DNA of 64,000 nucleotides from Pseudomonas brenneri (GCF_007858285.1 NZ_VFIL01000009.1:62001-126000), one strand, 5' to 3'. Positions 41,805 to 51,463 are shown, counted from the stretch's first letter. Numbers and translations are program-made. Notes: a model not told the origin generated them from the sequence alone.

Positions 41805-42710
41805 ATGAGCAATGCCGCACTCGCTGTTCAACCCGTCGCCCTGGCGCTGGATATTCACCCGGTTGCTGGGCGTATCGGCGCCGAGATCCGGGGCATCAAA
41901 CTGTCCGGCGATCTGGATGCCGCCACGGTCGAAGCCATCCAGCACGCGCTGGTGCAGTACAAGGTGATCTTCTTCCGCCAGCAGACCCACCTCGATGACC
42001 AGAGCCAGGAAGCCTTCGCCCACTTGCTCGGCGAGCCGATTGCTCACCCCACGGTGCCGGTGCGCGATGGCACGCGTTTTCTGATGGAACTGGACGGCGG
42101 GCGCGGCCAGCGTGCCAACTCCTGGCACACCGACGTGACCTTCGTCGATGCGTACCCCAAGGCCTCGATCCTGCGTTCGGTGCTGGCGCCGGCATCGGGT
42201 GGCGACACGGTCTGGGCCAACACCGCCAGCGCCTACAACGACTTGACCGCCGAGGTGCGTGCCCTGGCCGACACCCTGTGGGCGGTGCACAGCAACGAAT
42301 ACGACTACGCCGCGCGCAAGCCGGATGTGGCGCCGGAAAAGCTTGAGGAGTACCGCAAGATCTTCACCTCGACGGTATACGAGACCGAGCACCCGGTGGT
42401 GCGCGTGCATCCGGTCAGCGGCGAAAAAACCTTGCTGCTGGGGCACTTTGTCAAACGCCTGAAGGGCTATTCGCAGGCCGATTCCGCGCACCTGTTCAAC
42501 CTGCTGCAAAGCCACGTCACCCGCCTGGAAAACACCGTGCGCTGGCGCTGGAACACCGGTGACGTGGCGATCTGGGACAACCGCGCCACCCAGCATTACG
42601 CAGTGGATGACTACGGCACCCAGGAACGCATCGTGCGCCGCGTGACCCTCAAGGGCGATGTGCCGGTGAGCGTGCAGGGGCAGCGCAGCCAGACCACCAA
42701 AGGCCTGTAG
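41805..42710 (+). CDS. atsK: AtsK, 2-oxoglutarate-dependent alkylsulfatase
   Basis: This Fe(II)/2-oxoglutarate dioxygenase (301 aa) hydroxylates alkyl sulfate esters, releasing sulfate and an aldehyde. The iron ligands are His108, Asp110 (SWHTDVTF) and His264 (ATQHYAVDDYG). Arg275 and Arg279 follow for 2-oxoglutarate. These positions are the same numbers as in P. putida AtsK, which supports AtsK over TauD. It sits in a sulfate-ester transport locus and is divergent from a LysR gene. Confidence 0.93.
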   Translation: MSNAALAVQPVALALDIHPVAGRIGAEIRGIKLSGDLDAATVEAIQHALVQYKVIFFRQQTHLDDQSQEAFAHLLGEPIAHPTVPVRDGTRFLMELDGGRGQRANSWHTDVTFVDAYPKASILRSVLAPASGGDTVWANTASAYNDLTAEVRALADTLWAVHSNEYDYAARKPDVAPEKLEEYRKIFTSTVYETEHPVVRVHPVSGEKTLLLGHFVKRLKGYSQADSAHLFNLLQSHVTRLENTVRWRWNTGDVAIWDNRATQHYAVDDYGTQERIVRRVTLKGDVPVSVQGQRSQTTKGL

Positions 42711-42724
42711 CCCACCGCAGATCA

Positions 42725-42755
42725 AATGTGGGAGCGAGCAAGCCCGCTCCCACAC
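42725..42755. repeat. Compact REP hairpin after atsK
   Basis: AATGTGGGAGCG faces CGCTCCCACA across GAGCAAGCC. It is a shortened member of the REP family with a second partial copy (CCCGCGTCCCACAGG) right after. It lies between the convergent atsK and sulfatase genes. Confidence 0.75.
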
Positions 42756-42785
42756 AAGCCCGCGTCCCACAGGGGATTTGGGTGT

Positions 42786-44390
42786 TTACCAGACGCCGAT
42801 CTGCACCACCTTCTCTGCCTCTGGCTCTCCATAGCGAAACTGTTGACCACGCAGATCAATCTCGGTGTGGCTGATGGTGGTGCGCCGCTTCAAACCCCGC
42901 AGCCATTCGAACAGATAGCCCTGATGCATTTCGCGTACCTGGGTATACGCCGGGTCTGCGCCCAAGTCGTGCAATTCCTGCGGGTCGTTTTCCAGGTCGA
43001 ACAGCTGGGCGCGAAAGCCGTCATACGCCAGGTATTTCCAGCGCTCGCTGCGCACCATGGTCATGCGGCAACGGTCGATGGGTTGCGCCAGGCGCTCGCG
43101 GGCCGGGGCCTGGAACGCATAGTCGTATTCAGCGATGGCGTAGCGGCGCCAATCCGTTTCTACGCCATGCAGCAGGGGGATCAATGAACGGCCTTCCAGA
43201 CGATGCTCGGCGCTCGGCAAGCCCAGGGCCTCAAGGAAGGTCGGCAGGGCGTCGATGGTTTCCACCAGGCGCCTATCCGTCGTGCCCCGGCTGATATCGG
43301 CCGCGGCGCGTGGGTCGCGCACGATCAGCGGAATGCCCACTGCCGGCTCCAGCAGAAACTCTTTTTCGCCCAAGTGGTGATCGCCGAGGAAGTCGCCATG
43401 GTCGCTGGTAAACACAATCAGCGTGTCATCCCAGCGGCCATTGCTTTGCAGCACATCGAACAGGCGGCCGAGCTGGTCATCGACCTGCTTGATCAGGCCC
43501 ATATAGGTGGGAATCACCCGCAGCCGCACTTCGTCGCGGGAGAAATTCACGCTCTCCTGGTGTTGGCGAAACGCCTGGTACACCGGGTGATCGCTGGCCT
43601 GCCCGGGCTTGGCGCGAATCGGTGCCTGCACCTGATCGACGCCATACAGCGCGTGATACGGCGCGGGCGCGATATAGGGCCAGTGCGGCTTGATGTAGGA
43701 CAGGTGCAGGCACCAGGGTTGCTCGCCTTGCTCGTGGATAAAGTCGATGGCGCGGTCGGTGGTGTAGACCGTTTCCGAATGCGCCTCGGCTACTCGTGCC
43801 GGCAAGTGGGCGTTGCGCATGTGCCAGCCGCTCAGGACTTCCCCGGCTTCGCCGGCTGCGGCGTTGGCCCATTCATGCCAGGGGTTGCTCCCGGCATATC
43901 CTTGCTCGCGCAGGTAATGGGTGTAGGACGCGGACTCGCGTTTGTCTGCGAACAGCGGGCTGTCTGGGAAGATCCCGTCATGGCGCAAATACGCCTCGAA
44001 ACCGACCTCATTGAGGGGTTGCGCTTGTGCGCTGTCGGGGTCGATATCCAGGCGTTGCAAGGCGTCGAGATTGGGTGTGGCGTGGGTCTTGCCCACCAGC
44101 GCGGTACGGATGCCATGGGGGCGCAGGTAGTCACCAATCGTCAACTCTTCGAGTGGCAACGGCACCGCGTTCCACGCTACCTGATGGCTGCTGACGTAGC
44201 GCCCGGTATAGGCCGACATCCGCGACGGCCCGCAAATCGTGCCCTGGGTGTAGGCGCGGCTGAAACGCACGCCAGAAGCGGCCAAGCGGTCGATATTGGG
44301 CGTGTGCAGGTGGGCGTGGCCGTAGCAGGAGAGGTAATCGCGACGCAGTTGGTCGCACATGATGTAGAGCACATTGCGTACGTGGGGCAT
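42786..44390 (-). CDS. Cys-type sulfatase / alkaline-phosphatase-superfamily hydrolase
   Basis: The protein has 534 aa. The catalytic signature CGPSR (Cys53 to Arg57, followed by MSAYTGR) is where Cys would be converted to formylglycine. Metal ligands are seen in IMCDQLRRDY and FTSDHGDFLGDHH. No signal peptide is present, so it acts in the cytoplasm, after uptake of the ester. The closest types are arylsulfatases, choline sulfatases and phosphonate monoester hydrolases. The location in the ats locus favours a sulfate ester. The start at 44390 (MPHVRN) is chosen because upstream codons are not domain-like, though its ribosome site is weak. Confidence 0.87.
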   Translation of the reverse strand: MPHVRNVLYIMCDQLRRDYLSCYGHAHLHTPNIDRLAASGVRFSRAYTQGTICGPSRMSAYTGRYVSSHQVAWNAVPLPLEELTIGDYLRPHGIRTALVGKTHATPNLDALQRLDIDPDSAQAQPLNEVGFEAYLRHDGIFPDSPLFADKRESASYTHYLREQGYAGSNPWHEWANAAAGEAGEVLSGWHMRNAHLPARVAEAHSETVYTTDRAIDFIHEQGEQPWCLHLSYIKPHWPYIAPAPYHALYGVDQVQAPIRAKPGQASDHPVYQAFRQHQESVNFSRDEVRLRVIPTYMGLIKQVDDQLGRLFDVLQSNGRWDDTLIVFTSDHGDFLGDHHLGEKEFLLEPAVGIPLIVRDPRAAADISRGTTDRRLVETIDALPTFLEALGLPSAEHRLEGRSLIPLLHGVETDWRRYAIAEYDYAFQAPARERLAQPIDRCRMTMVRSERWKYLAYDGFRAQLFDLENDPQELHDLGADPAYTQVREMHQGYLFEWLRGLKRRTTISHTEIDLRGQQFRYGEPEAEKVVQIGVW

Positions 44391-44509
44391 GAGGGTCACC
44401 GGATGAGGGGCAGGTGAGGGTTTTCGCTGGTTGCAGGGGGTTGAGGCAAGTGCATTTGGGGAATGGGGTTTATGCAGTGGGTGCATGGCTTGCCTGCGAT
44501 AGCGGTGGC

Positions 44510-45454
44510 TCAGACCGCAAAGTTCTCCAGCGAGCACACCTCGTCATCCTGCTCATCCACCTGCTTGATCTGCTCGATCATTGCCTCGGCCAACGGTGAC
44601 AATCGATACCCGGCGCGGCTGACGATGCCATAGCGGGTGTAGCGCTCCTCCAGGTCTTCGGCCAGCCCCTCGATCGTCAACCGCACAAGCTCGCCCCGGG
44701 TCAGGTGCAGCGCATCGCTGTTGGCGCTGACGATGCCGATGGCGTCGGAACGCAGCACCACGCCCAGCAGGCTGTAGCCGTTCTCGCACTCGACATTGGG
44801 CGTGTAGTCGGGGCGGCCGCTGAGGTCGACGATGACCTTGCGCAGGTTCGGCGGGCGGATGGTCACGGCCAGGGGATAACTCATCAGCTCGGCAGCGCTG
44901 ACAGTTTCCTGCTGGGCCAACGGGTGGCCGCTGCGGCAGCAGAAGTGCCACTTTCGCGGGCGCAGGCGGTAGGTCTGGTAGTCCGGGTTGGCTTCGAAGT
45001 GGCGGGTGTCGGCGACGAAAAACTCGAACTCTTCACTGAGCAGGCGCTTGCCCAGGCTTTGCCAGTCGTCCACCTGGAACTGCACCCGTGCCTTGGGGTA
45101 GCGCCCGATAAAACTGCCGATGGCCCGTGGCACCAACCCGGAGGCCGGTGCGGGGCCGCAACCAAAGCGCAGCTCGCCGGCTTCCAGGCCATTGAACTGG
45201 CTGATCTCGTTGGCCAACTGCTGGGCACCGCTGACCAGCCGCCGCGCATGTTCAAGCAGCACCTGGCCTTGTTTGGTCGGGGCCAGGTCCTTGCGCCCGC
45301 GATCCACCAACTGGCACCCGGCGCTGTGTTCCAGGGCCTGGATGCTGCGGCTGAAGGCCGATTGCGACAGGTTCACCGTGGCCGCGGCGGCGACAAAGCT
45401 GCGTTGTTCGGCGAGGGCGATGAAGTGGCGGAGTTGGCGCAGATCGATATGCAT
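44510..45454 (-). CDS. LysR-family regulator, paralogue within the ats locus
   Basis: The protein has 314 aa. The helix-turn-helix (DLRQLRHFIALAEQRSF, NLSQSAFSRSIQALEHSAG) and the effector domain with GELRFGCGPAPASGLVP match the LysR at 40703-41623, so the two arose by duplication. It is divergent from the TonB-dependent receptor gene. A perfect 7-bp dyad lies 25 bp before its start and may be its operator. Control of the receptor gene, as SftR controls SftP, is the likely role. Confidence 0.9.
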   Translation of the reverse strand: MHIDLRQLRHFIALAEQRSFVAAAATVNLSQSAFSRSIQALEHSAGCQLVDRGRKDLAPTKQGQVLLEHARRLVSGAQQLANEISQFNGLEAGELRFGCGPAPASGLVPRAIGSFIGRYPKARVQFQVDDWQSLGKRLLSEEFEFFVADTRHFEANPDYQTYRLRPRKWHFCCRSGHPLAQQETVSAAELMSYPLAVTIRPPNLRKVIVDLSGRPDYTPNVECENGYSLLGVVLRSDAIGIVSANSDALHLTRGELVRLTIEGLAEDLEERYTRYGIVSRAGYRLSPLAEAMIEQIKQVDEQDDEVCSLENFAV

Positions 45455-45478
45455 TTTTCACATTAAAAATATCGGGGA

Positions 45479-45497
45479 AATGCATTGGCTATGCATT
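45479..45497. promoter_or_regulatory. Perfect dyad AATGCAT-n5-ATGCATT, candidate operator
   Basis: AATGCAT (45479-45485) and ATGCATT (45491-45497) are complementary around TGGCT. It lies between the LysR gene and the receptor gene. CTTTAAAG at 45562-45569, nearer the receptor start, is a second AT-rich palindrome in the same gap. Confidence 0.5.
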
Positions 45498-45609
45498 AGG
45501 TCGACTCCTTATAAAGGCTATCTCTTATGCAGTAAAAGTTTGTAAAAACATAAATAAATAACTTTAAAGAATATGTGATTGTGCATATTCCTCGATTCCG
45601 GAGCCGCTC

Positions 45610-47958
45610 ATGAGTGTGTCGAAGCCTGCTGTACCATCCTCTGCCTGGCGGCTCAAGCGCCTACCCCTGGCGTTATTGCTGGCGGGCAGTGCCAGTTGGT
45701 CACCGAGCCAGGCGGCTGAAGCGCCAGCACCCGCGAGTAAGGGCGAGAGCGCCAGTGGGCAATTGGAAACGGTCACCGTGACTGCACGCCGACGCACCGA
45801 AAGCGCCCAGGACGTGCCCACGCCCATGAGTGTGGTGGGTGGGCAGGCCCTGGAGAGTCAGCGAATTTATCGGATCCAGGATCTGCAACAGCTGGTGCCC
45901 AGCGTCAACGTCGCCTACATGCATGCGCGTCAATCCAGCGTGTCGATTCGCGGGCTGGGCAATAACCCGGCCAGTGACGGCCTGGAGGGTAGCGTCGGCC
46001 TGTACATCGACAACGTGTACCTCGGGCGCCCGGGCATGGCGGTGTTTGACCTGATGGACATCGAGCAGCTTGAGGTGTTGCGCGGCCCGCAAGGTACGTT
46101 GTTCGGCAAGAACACCACGGCCGGGGTCATCAATATCAGCACCCGCGCGCCAAGTTTTACCCCGGAGCGCAGCATCGAAACCTCAGTGGGCGAGGACGGT
46201 TATTTCCAGACCAAGGGCACGATTTCCGGTCCGCTCAACGATGAACTGGCCGGGCGTTTTTCCGCCTATCGCACGCGCAGCGATGGCGATATCAAGAACG
46301 AATACAACGGTCACGATCTCAATGGTGGTTCACGCCAGGGCTTTCGCGGGCAGTTGCTGTACAAGCCCAACGAGGCATTCAACCTACGCTGGATCGGCGA
46401 CTACAACGAAGAAGCTTCCAGCGCCGGCACCCGTGTGTTGTACAGCACCGGGCCGACCATCAATGGCGTCAACCAATATGAGTCCAGGGCGCGGGCGGCC
46501 GGGGCGACCCTGGTCAACGGTTCCCACCGCAAGGTCAACCTGGACAACGACCAACGTGTCACGGTGTTCCAGGGCGGGACGTCCCTTGAGGCCAATTGGA
46601 CCCTGCCCAGCGACTTCACCCTGACGTCGGTCAGTGCCTATCGCTGGTGGAATTTCACCCCGCGCAACGACGACGGCCTCAACGTGCCGGCGTCCTATAA
46701 CGCTGGCGTGTCGGTGGAAGATAAGCAGTGGTCCCAGGAGTTCCGGCTGGCGTCACCGACCGGTGGCTTCTTCGATTACGTGCTCGGGGCCTACTACTTC
46801 GGCTCTGACCTGGACAATAAATCCTTCGCCTATTACGGGCCCCAGGCTGATATCTGGAACGGCACGCCGACAGGGGCCTTGAGCAATGTCACCAGCATTG
46901 GCAATGGGCATATCCGCACCGACAGTTTTGCCTTGTTCGCCCAAGGGACTTGGCACCTGACCGAACGCCTGGATTTCACTGCTGGCCTGCGCGGTACCTA
47001 TGAAGAAAAAAGCGCCTGGGTCAGCCGCAACGCGCCAGAGGGTGGTGCAACGGTAGCCGGCGCGGCGGCTACCGCACGCCGTGGTCGTGCCGGTGCCTAC
47101 GATTCCGGTGATCTCAGCCAGTACAGCACCAGCCCCTCCGGTTTACTGAACCTCAGCTACCGTTTCAGCGATGACCTGCTGGGCTATGCGACCTTGTCCC
47201 ATGGCGAGAAGTCCGGCGGGGTCAACCTGGTGGTGGGCTCTGCACCGACCGCTGGTGCGGACTCACTGTTGATTGGTACCGAGCGTGCCAACAACGCCGA
47301 ACTGGGTTTTAAAAGCACGCTGTGGGACCGCCGCCTGCAACTCAATGCCAACCTGTTCTGGACCCAGGTCAACGGATATCAGACCAACGCCTACGATGCC
47401 GGCAACCGCGTGCAGTACCTGACCAACGCCGGTTCCGTACGCTCCCGTGGGGTCGAGTTGGAAAGCACCCTGGTGCCGATCCGGGGGCTGACGCTGAATA
47501 TCAATGGCTCGTTCAACGACGTGCGTTACCTGTCGTACAAAGATGCGCCATGCCCACCGGAAGTCAGCCTGCGCCCAGGCGCACCGGCCTCGTGCGACCT
47601 CAGCGGGCATCAAGTGGTAGGCGCCTCGAAGTGGATTGCCAACGCCAACGGTGAGTACAAGTGGAACCTGGACAACGGCTTCGAACCCTATGTCACCGCC
47701 AGCTATGCCTATCGCTCGAAGGCGGTGGGCACGGTCGAGGATTCGGACTATGGGCAGATTCCCGGTTATGGGCTGGTCAACCTGTCCACGGGTTTGCGTG
47801 GCGACTTCCAGCAGGGCCAGTGGGATGTGTCGTTGTGGCTGAAAAACGCCTTCGACAAAACCTACTACACCACCCTGTGGACAGGCGGCAACGGTGGCTA
47901 TGAAGGGCTGCTGGGCACCCCGCGCACTCTGGGCGTGACCGGGCGCTACGACTTCTAG
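45610..47958 (+). CDS. TonB-dependent outer-membrane receptor (SftP-like)
   Basis: The protein has 782 aa. The signal peptide (LPLALLLAGSASWSPSQA) is followed by a TonB-box-like ETVTVTA. The plug domain (AQDVPTPMSVVGGQAL, VSIRGLGNN, LEVLRGPQGTLFGKNTTAGVINI) precedes a 22-strand barrel ending in GVTGRYDF. It belongs to the organic-substrate branch rather than the siderophore receptors by its RRRTESAQDVP start. Given the ats genes around it, sulfate esters are the likely substrate, as for SftP. A REPIN follows 12 bp after the stop. Confidence 0.92.
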   Translation: MSVSKPAVPSSAWRLKRLPLALLLAGSASWSPSQAAEAPAPASKGESASGQLETVTVTARRRTESAQDVPTPMSVVGGQALESQRIYRIQDLQQLVPSVNVAYMHARQSSVSIRGLGNNPASDGLEGSVGLYIDNVYLGRPGMAVFDLMDIEQLEVLRGPQGTLFGKNTTAGVINISTRAPSFTPERSIETSVGEDGYFQTKGTISGPLNDELAGRFSAYRTRSDGDIKNEYNGHDLNGGSRQGFRGQLLYKPNEAFNLRWIGDYNEEASSAGTRVLYSTGPTINGVNQYESRARAAGATLVNGSHRKVNLDNDQRVTVFQGGTSLEANWTLPSDFTLTSVSAYRWWNFTPRNDDGLNVPASYNAGVSVEDKQWSQEFRLASPTGGFFDYVLGAYYFGSDLDNKSFAYYGPQADIWNGTPTGALSNVTSIGNGHIRTDSFALFAQGTWHLTERLDFTAGLRGTYEEKSAWVSRNAPEGGATVAGAAATARRGRAGAYDSGDLSQYSTSPSGLLNLSYRFSDDLLGYATLSHGEKSGGVNLVVGSAPTAGADSLLIGTERANNAELGFKSTLWDRRLQLNANLFWTQVNGYQTNAYDAGNRVQYLTNAGSVRSRGVELESTLVPIRGLTLNINGSFNDVRYLSYKDAPCPPEVSLRPGAPASCDLSGHQVVGASKWIANANGEYKWNLDNGFEPYVTASYAYRSKAVGTVEDSDYGQIPGYGLVNLSTGLRGDFQQGQWDVSLWLKNAFDKTYYTTLWTGGNGGYEGLLGTPRTLGVTGRYDF

Positions 47959-47970
47959 CCACCGATCCCC

Positions 47971-48070
47971 TGTAGGAGCGAGCTTGCTCGCGAAGAACGC
48001 CCAGACAACACGGTTAACCTGATTCTGCGCGTTATCGTTAACGTTTTTCGCGAGCAAGCTCGCTCCTACA
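47971..48070. repeat. REPIN-type inverted repeat, TGTAGGAGCGAGC subtype
   Basis: TGTAGGAGCGAGCTTGCTCG is mirrored at the right end by CGAGCAAGCTCGCTCCTACA. CGTTATCGTTAACG in the interior resembles the element at 11245-11344. It lies between convergent genes. Confidence 0.88.
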
Positions 48071-48090
48071 AAAAATCAGCAAGCCGCTTT

Positions 48091-49263
48091 CTAGGTGGGG
48101 ACTGCGGCGCTGCGGTAGGTGGCCGGGCTGAACACCCGGGTGACCACCAGCATCGCAATCACCGTCACGGTCAGCACCACCCAGGCGCTGACAAAACTGC
48201 CGGTGAGTTCGCGCAGCCAGCCGGTCATCCATGGTGACACGGCATTGATCAAGAAGCCCACGCCTTGTACGAATGCCGCCAGTTGCCCGGCTTCGCGCGG
48301 GTCGCGGCGATGGTCCAGGGTCAGCAGCAGGCTCAGGGCAAAGCACGCCCCCAGGCCGAAGCCGACCAGCGCCACCCACAGGTGTGGGTATTGCAGCGGC
48401 GCCAACAGCAGGCCGAGGTAACCCACGGTCTGAGCCAGCAAGCTGATGGTCAGCAAGGGCCGGCGATCGATGCCGCGTTGCGCCAGCGCCGGCATCAACA
48501 GCGCGGCAATCACCTGGAAAATCGTCATGAACGCCAGCAGCGAGCCGCTGGGCAGCACGCCCCAACCCAGTTGCTGGTAGTACGCCGGCAGCCACGCCAC
48601 CATGCTCATATACCCGCAGTTCACCAGGCCGAAATACAGCGCCAGTAACCAGGCGCGGCGATTGCGCAGGCCTTGGAGCGGCGCCGTCACCTGTAGGTTT
48701 TTCGCCGCGCCTAACGGCAGCCATGCCCACAGCAACAAAGCGCCGAGCGCCGGCAGCAGCCAGATGCCCAGGCCGGCCTGCCAGTGCTGGAAATGGCTGG
48801 CGACCAGCGGGCTGAGCAGCGCCGCCAAACCACCGCCACCCATCAACGAGGCCGAATACACCCCCATCGCCAGCGGCACCCGCTGGTGAAACTGACGCTT
48901 GATCATCGCCGGCACCAGCGCCTGGATCAGCGCCACGCCAGCCCCGCCCAGCAGCGCCGTGGCCAGCAATGCGGGCGCCTGTGCCAGCAGCCAGCGCGCC
49001 AGGCACGCCAGCAGAATCATCATCAAACCCAGGGCGATCCCGCGTCGTTCGCCCAACTGCGCTTCGACCCGGATGCCCACCAGCGCCACCAACCCCATGC
49101 ACACCACCGGTAGGCTGGTGAGCAAGGCACTGCTCTGGAAACTCAGGCCGGTAGCCAGGCGGATTTCCCCGAGCAATGGGCTGATCGAGCTGAGAATCGG
49201 CCGCAGGTTCAGGCCCAGCACCACCAGCAGGCCCCAGCCGGCGAGGGATTTATTGAGCGTCAT
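48091..49263 (-). CDS. MFS transporter, CynX/NimT-like
   Basis: The protein (390 aa) has twelve predicted membrane helices. The N-terminus (GLLVVLGLNLRPILSSISPLL) is characteristic of the CynX family of cyanate/nitroimidazole-type permeases. The loop GIRVEAQLGERRG stands at the usual MFS position between helices 2 and 3. The ATG at 49263 (MTLNKSL) is used. It overlaps the deaminase gene by 14 bp, so the substrate may be a nitrogenous base or related compound, which is inference. Confidence 0.87.
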   Translation of the reverse strand: MTLNKSLAGWGLLVVLGLNLRPILSSISPLLGEIRLATGLSFQSSALLTSLPVVCMGLVALVGIRVEAQLGERRGIALGLMMILLACLARWLLAQAPALLATALLGGAGVALIQALVPAMIKRQFHQRVPLAMGVYSASLMGGGGLAALLSPLVASHFQHWQAGLGIWLLPALGALLLWAWLPLGAAKNLQVTAPLQGLRNRRAWLLALYFGLVNCGYMSMVAWLPAYYQQLGWGVLPSGSLLAFMTIFQVIAALLMPALAQRGIDRRPLLTISLLAQTVGYLGLLLAPLQYPHLWVALVGFGLGACFALSLLLTLDHRRDPREAGQLAAFVQGVGFLINAVSPWMTGWLRELTGSFVSAWVVLTVTVIAMLVVTRVFSPATYRSAAVPT

Positions 49264-49717
49264 GCAAAGCCTTCCAGTGCGCATAAAGCGTTTGCATTGC
49301 CGCTTGTGGCAGGTGCTGTACGGGCAGTTTCTGCGCGGCCAGCGGTAGCGCCACTTGCTGGTAAATCGCCGCAGTCGACAGACCGAAAGGCGCCGCCATT
49401 TCATTGCTCGCGGCAAACACCACGCGGGACACACCACACAAGTACATTGCCCCCAGGCACATCGGGCACGGTTGGCCGCTGGCGTAGATCACGCAGCCCT
49501 CAAGGCTGGTGCCGAGGGTTTGGCTGGCCGTGCGAATGGCGAGCATCTCGGCGTGGGCGGTAGGGTCCTGGCTGAGGTGAATCTCGTTGACCGCTTCCGC
49601 CCGCACTTCACCCTCCTTGACCAGGACTGCGCCAAACGGCCGTCCGCCGCGGGCCACGTTGCCCTGCGCCAGGGCGACGGCACGTTGCAGCCAGGTTTGA
49701 TCGTGCTGTGGGCTCAT
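49250..49717 (-). CDS. Nucleoside/base deaminase (CDA superfamily)
   Basis: The protein has 155 aa with the zinc site HAEML (His, catalytic Glu) and PCPMCLGAM (two Cys). The spacing and the C-terminal helix resemble bacterial guanine deaminase (GuaD type) more than TadA. It would deaminate a free base such as guanine. It is flanked by overlapping transporter and ankyrin genes in a tight three-gene operon. Confidence 0.88.
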   Translation of the reverse strand: MSPQHDQTWLQRAVALAQGNVARGGRPFGAVLVKEGEVRAEAVNEIHLSQDPTAHAEMLAIRTASQTLGTSLEGCVIYASGQPCPMCLGAMYLCGVSRVVFAASNEMAAPFGLSTAAIYQQVALPLAAQKLPVQHLPQAAMQTLYAHWKALHDAQ

Positions 49718-50376
49718 TGGGCACCTGCTTCTTTCAGAAGTTTGGCGATGGCAACCTGGCCACGTTTTTGCGCCTGTTGCAGCGGGCTGACGCCGTTGCG
49801 ATCAGGCAGGTTCACGTCGGCGCCCGCGGCGATCAACAGGGCGACGATCTGCTGGTGCGGCGGCCCGCCGTCCGAAAGCACGATGGCCTCCATCAGGCCG
49901 GTCCAGCCCAGGCGGTTGACATGGTTGACGTCGACGCCGGCATCGATCAACAGGCGCACAGTCTGCACGTGCCCACGTTCACATGCTGGAATAAGGGCGG
50001 TGCCGCCGTAGCGATTGGTGCTCTTGAGGTCGGCGCCATGGGCCAGGGTCATGGCCAGGATTTCAGTGTGGCCGCTGGCACCGGCCAGCAGGTAAGGGCT
50101 GTCTTGCATCAGGTTCTTGCGGTTCACGTCGGCCCCGGCCTCGATCAGGACGCGGGCGATATCGACGCGATTGGCCTCGGTGGCCAGTAACAATGGAGTG
50201 CTGCCGTCGATGGCGCGGGCATCCCGATCGGCGCCCTTGGCCAGCAGTTGCTCGACCTGGGGCAACTGCCCGGCGCGTACGGCATCGAGCAGGCTTTTTT
50301 CGGCAGCCATAGTGCTACTTGCCACTATCAAACCCAGCGTCAGAACGGCCGTTTTGAAAGGAATACGCCATGCCAT
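49714..50376 (-). CDS. Exported ankyrin-repeat protein
   Basis: The protein has 220 aa with a signal peptide (TAVLTLGLIVASSTMA, then AEKSLLD). About five ankyrin repeats follow (GSTPLLLATEANRVDIARVL, GGTALIPACERGHVQTVRLL, LGWTGLMEAIVLS, NGVSPLQQAQKRGQ). It should be a periplasmic protein-binding module. It is first in the operon with the deaminase and transporter genes, and divergent from the broken LysR gene, its probable former regulator. Confidence 0.88.
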   Translation of the reverse strand: MAWRIPFKTAVLTLGLIVASSTMAAEKSLLDAVRAGQLPQVEQLLAKGADRDARAIDGSTPLLLATEANRVDIARVLIEAGADVNRKNLMQDSPYLLAGASGHTEILAMTLAHGADLKSTNRYGGTALIPACERGHVQTVRLLIDAGVDVNHVNRLGWTGLMEAIVLSDGGPPHQQIVALLIAAGADVNLPDRNGVSPLQQAQKRGQVAIAKLLKEAGAQ

Positions 50377-50470
50377 GAGAACCTCGTTTCAGTGCAATGA
50401 GCAGGAAGTATGGCCACCGGCTGGGGTATTCTGAAATTAAATATAACCATGCCAACCAGTGGATAATGCG

Positions 50471-51333
50471 ATGGTGATGCCCATGTTCGATCCCGTGCTG
50501 TTGCGCAGTTTTATCGCCGTCGTCGATTGCGCGAACTTCACTCGTGCGGCCGAGCGGTTGCACCTGACTCAATCCACGGTCAGCCAGCAGATCCGCCGTC
50601 TGGAAGACAGCACCGGATGCCAGTTGCTTGACCGCGACCAGCGCCGGGTGGTGGCGACGGTCGAGGGTGAGCGCTTGCTGGCCTATGCGCGGCGCATCCT
50701 GGCGCTCAATGAAGAAGCCGCCGACGTGCTGATCAACCAGCAGAGCGATGGCGTGCTGCGCCTGGGCGTGCCTGAAGACTTCGCCGCCGAGCGCTTGATG
50801 CCGTTGCTTTCGGCGTTTGTCGTGGCCTATCCACGGGTGCGCCTGGAGGTCACCAGCGGCCTGGGGCCGGCGCTGCTGCGCCAGTATCGCGGCGGTGAGT
50901 TCGATGTGTTGCTGGTCAAGCAGATGGGCGATAGCGACGACTGCCTGGCCTCCTGGCCGGAGCCATTGTGCTGGGTCGACAGCCGCCGCATGCCAGCCCG
51001 GGCCGCGACCCATTGCCGTTGGTGGCGTTCCCGGTGGGCGGCCTGTACCGCAATGAAATGCTCCAGCACCTGGAGGTGGGTGGCTGGCGTTGGCGCATTG
51101 GCTATTCCAGTGCGAGCCTGGCCAGTGTGTGTTCGGCGGTGGCGGCGGGGTTGGGCATCAGCCTGTTGCCGGAGCGGGTGGTGCAGGCCGGGCATGTGGT
51201 GCTCGGCGCCGACAGCGGTTTACCCGCAGTGCAGGGCGTGCGGCTGGCGCTGTATGGGCGCAATGGGATGGGGGCGGCGGGGCAGAGCCTGCAGCGTCAA
51301 TTGTGGGATTTATGCGAGGCCAACCCGCGCTGA
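50471..51333 (+). pseudogene. LysR-family regulator interrupted by a -1 frameshift
   Basis: The frame from 50471 encodes a normal LysR N-terminus (LLRSFIAVVDCANFTRAAER, LTQSTVSQQIRRLEDSTG) and half the effector domain, to PLCWVDSRRMPA. The rest of the domain continues in another frame from about 50985-51005 (DPLPLVAFPVGGLYRNEML to WDLCEANPR, stop at 51333). The total of 863 bp is one base short of 288 codons, so a single-base deletion (or a sequencing error) near 50995 explains it. Unrepaired, the first frame runs to 51379 as a nonsense Trp/Arg/Cys-rich tail. It is divergent from the ankyrin operon. Confidence 0.85.
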
Positions 51334-51463
51334 GGCCATGCCCTTGAGGAATATTTTGCATGCCTGCAAGGCATCATGATTTTGCCTCTCGCCGCCAGGC
51401 CACGTGGGGCGTGGCTTTAGCGGATCCGATGATTTTTCATATTCCCGTTTGGTCTATGTATAA

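Noticed and set aside
41805..42710. TauD taurine dioxygenase
   Set aside because: The metal and cosubstrate residues fall on AtsK numbering (108, 110, 264, 275, 279) and the genes around are for sulfate esters, not taurine.
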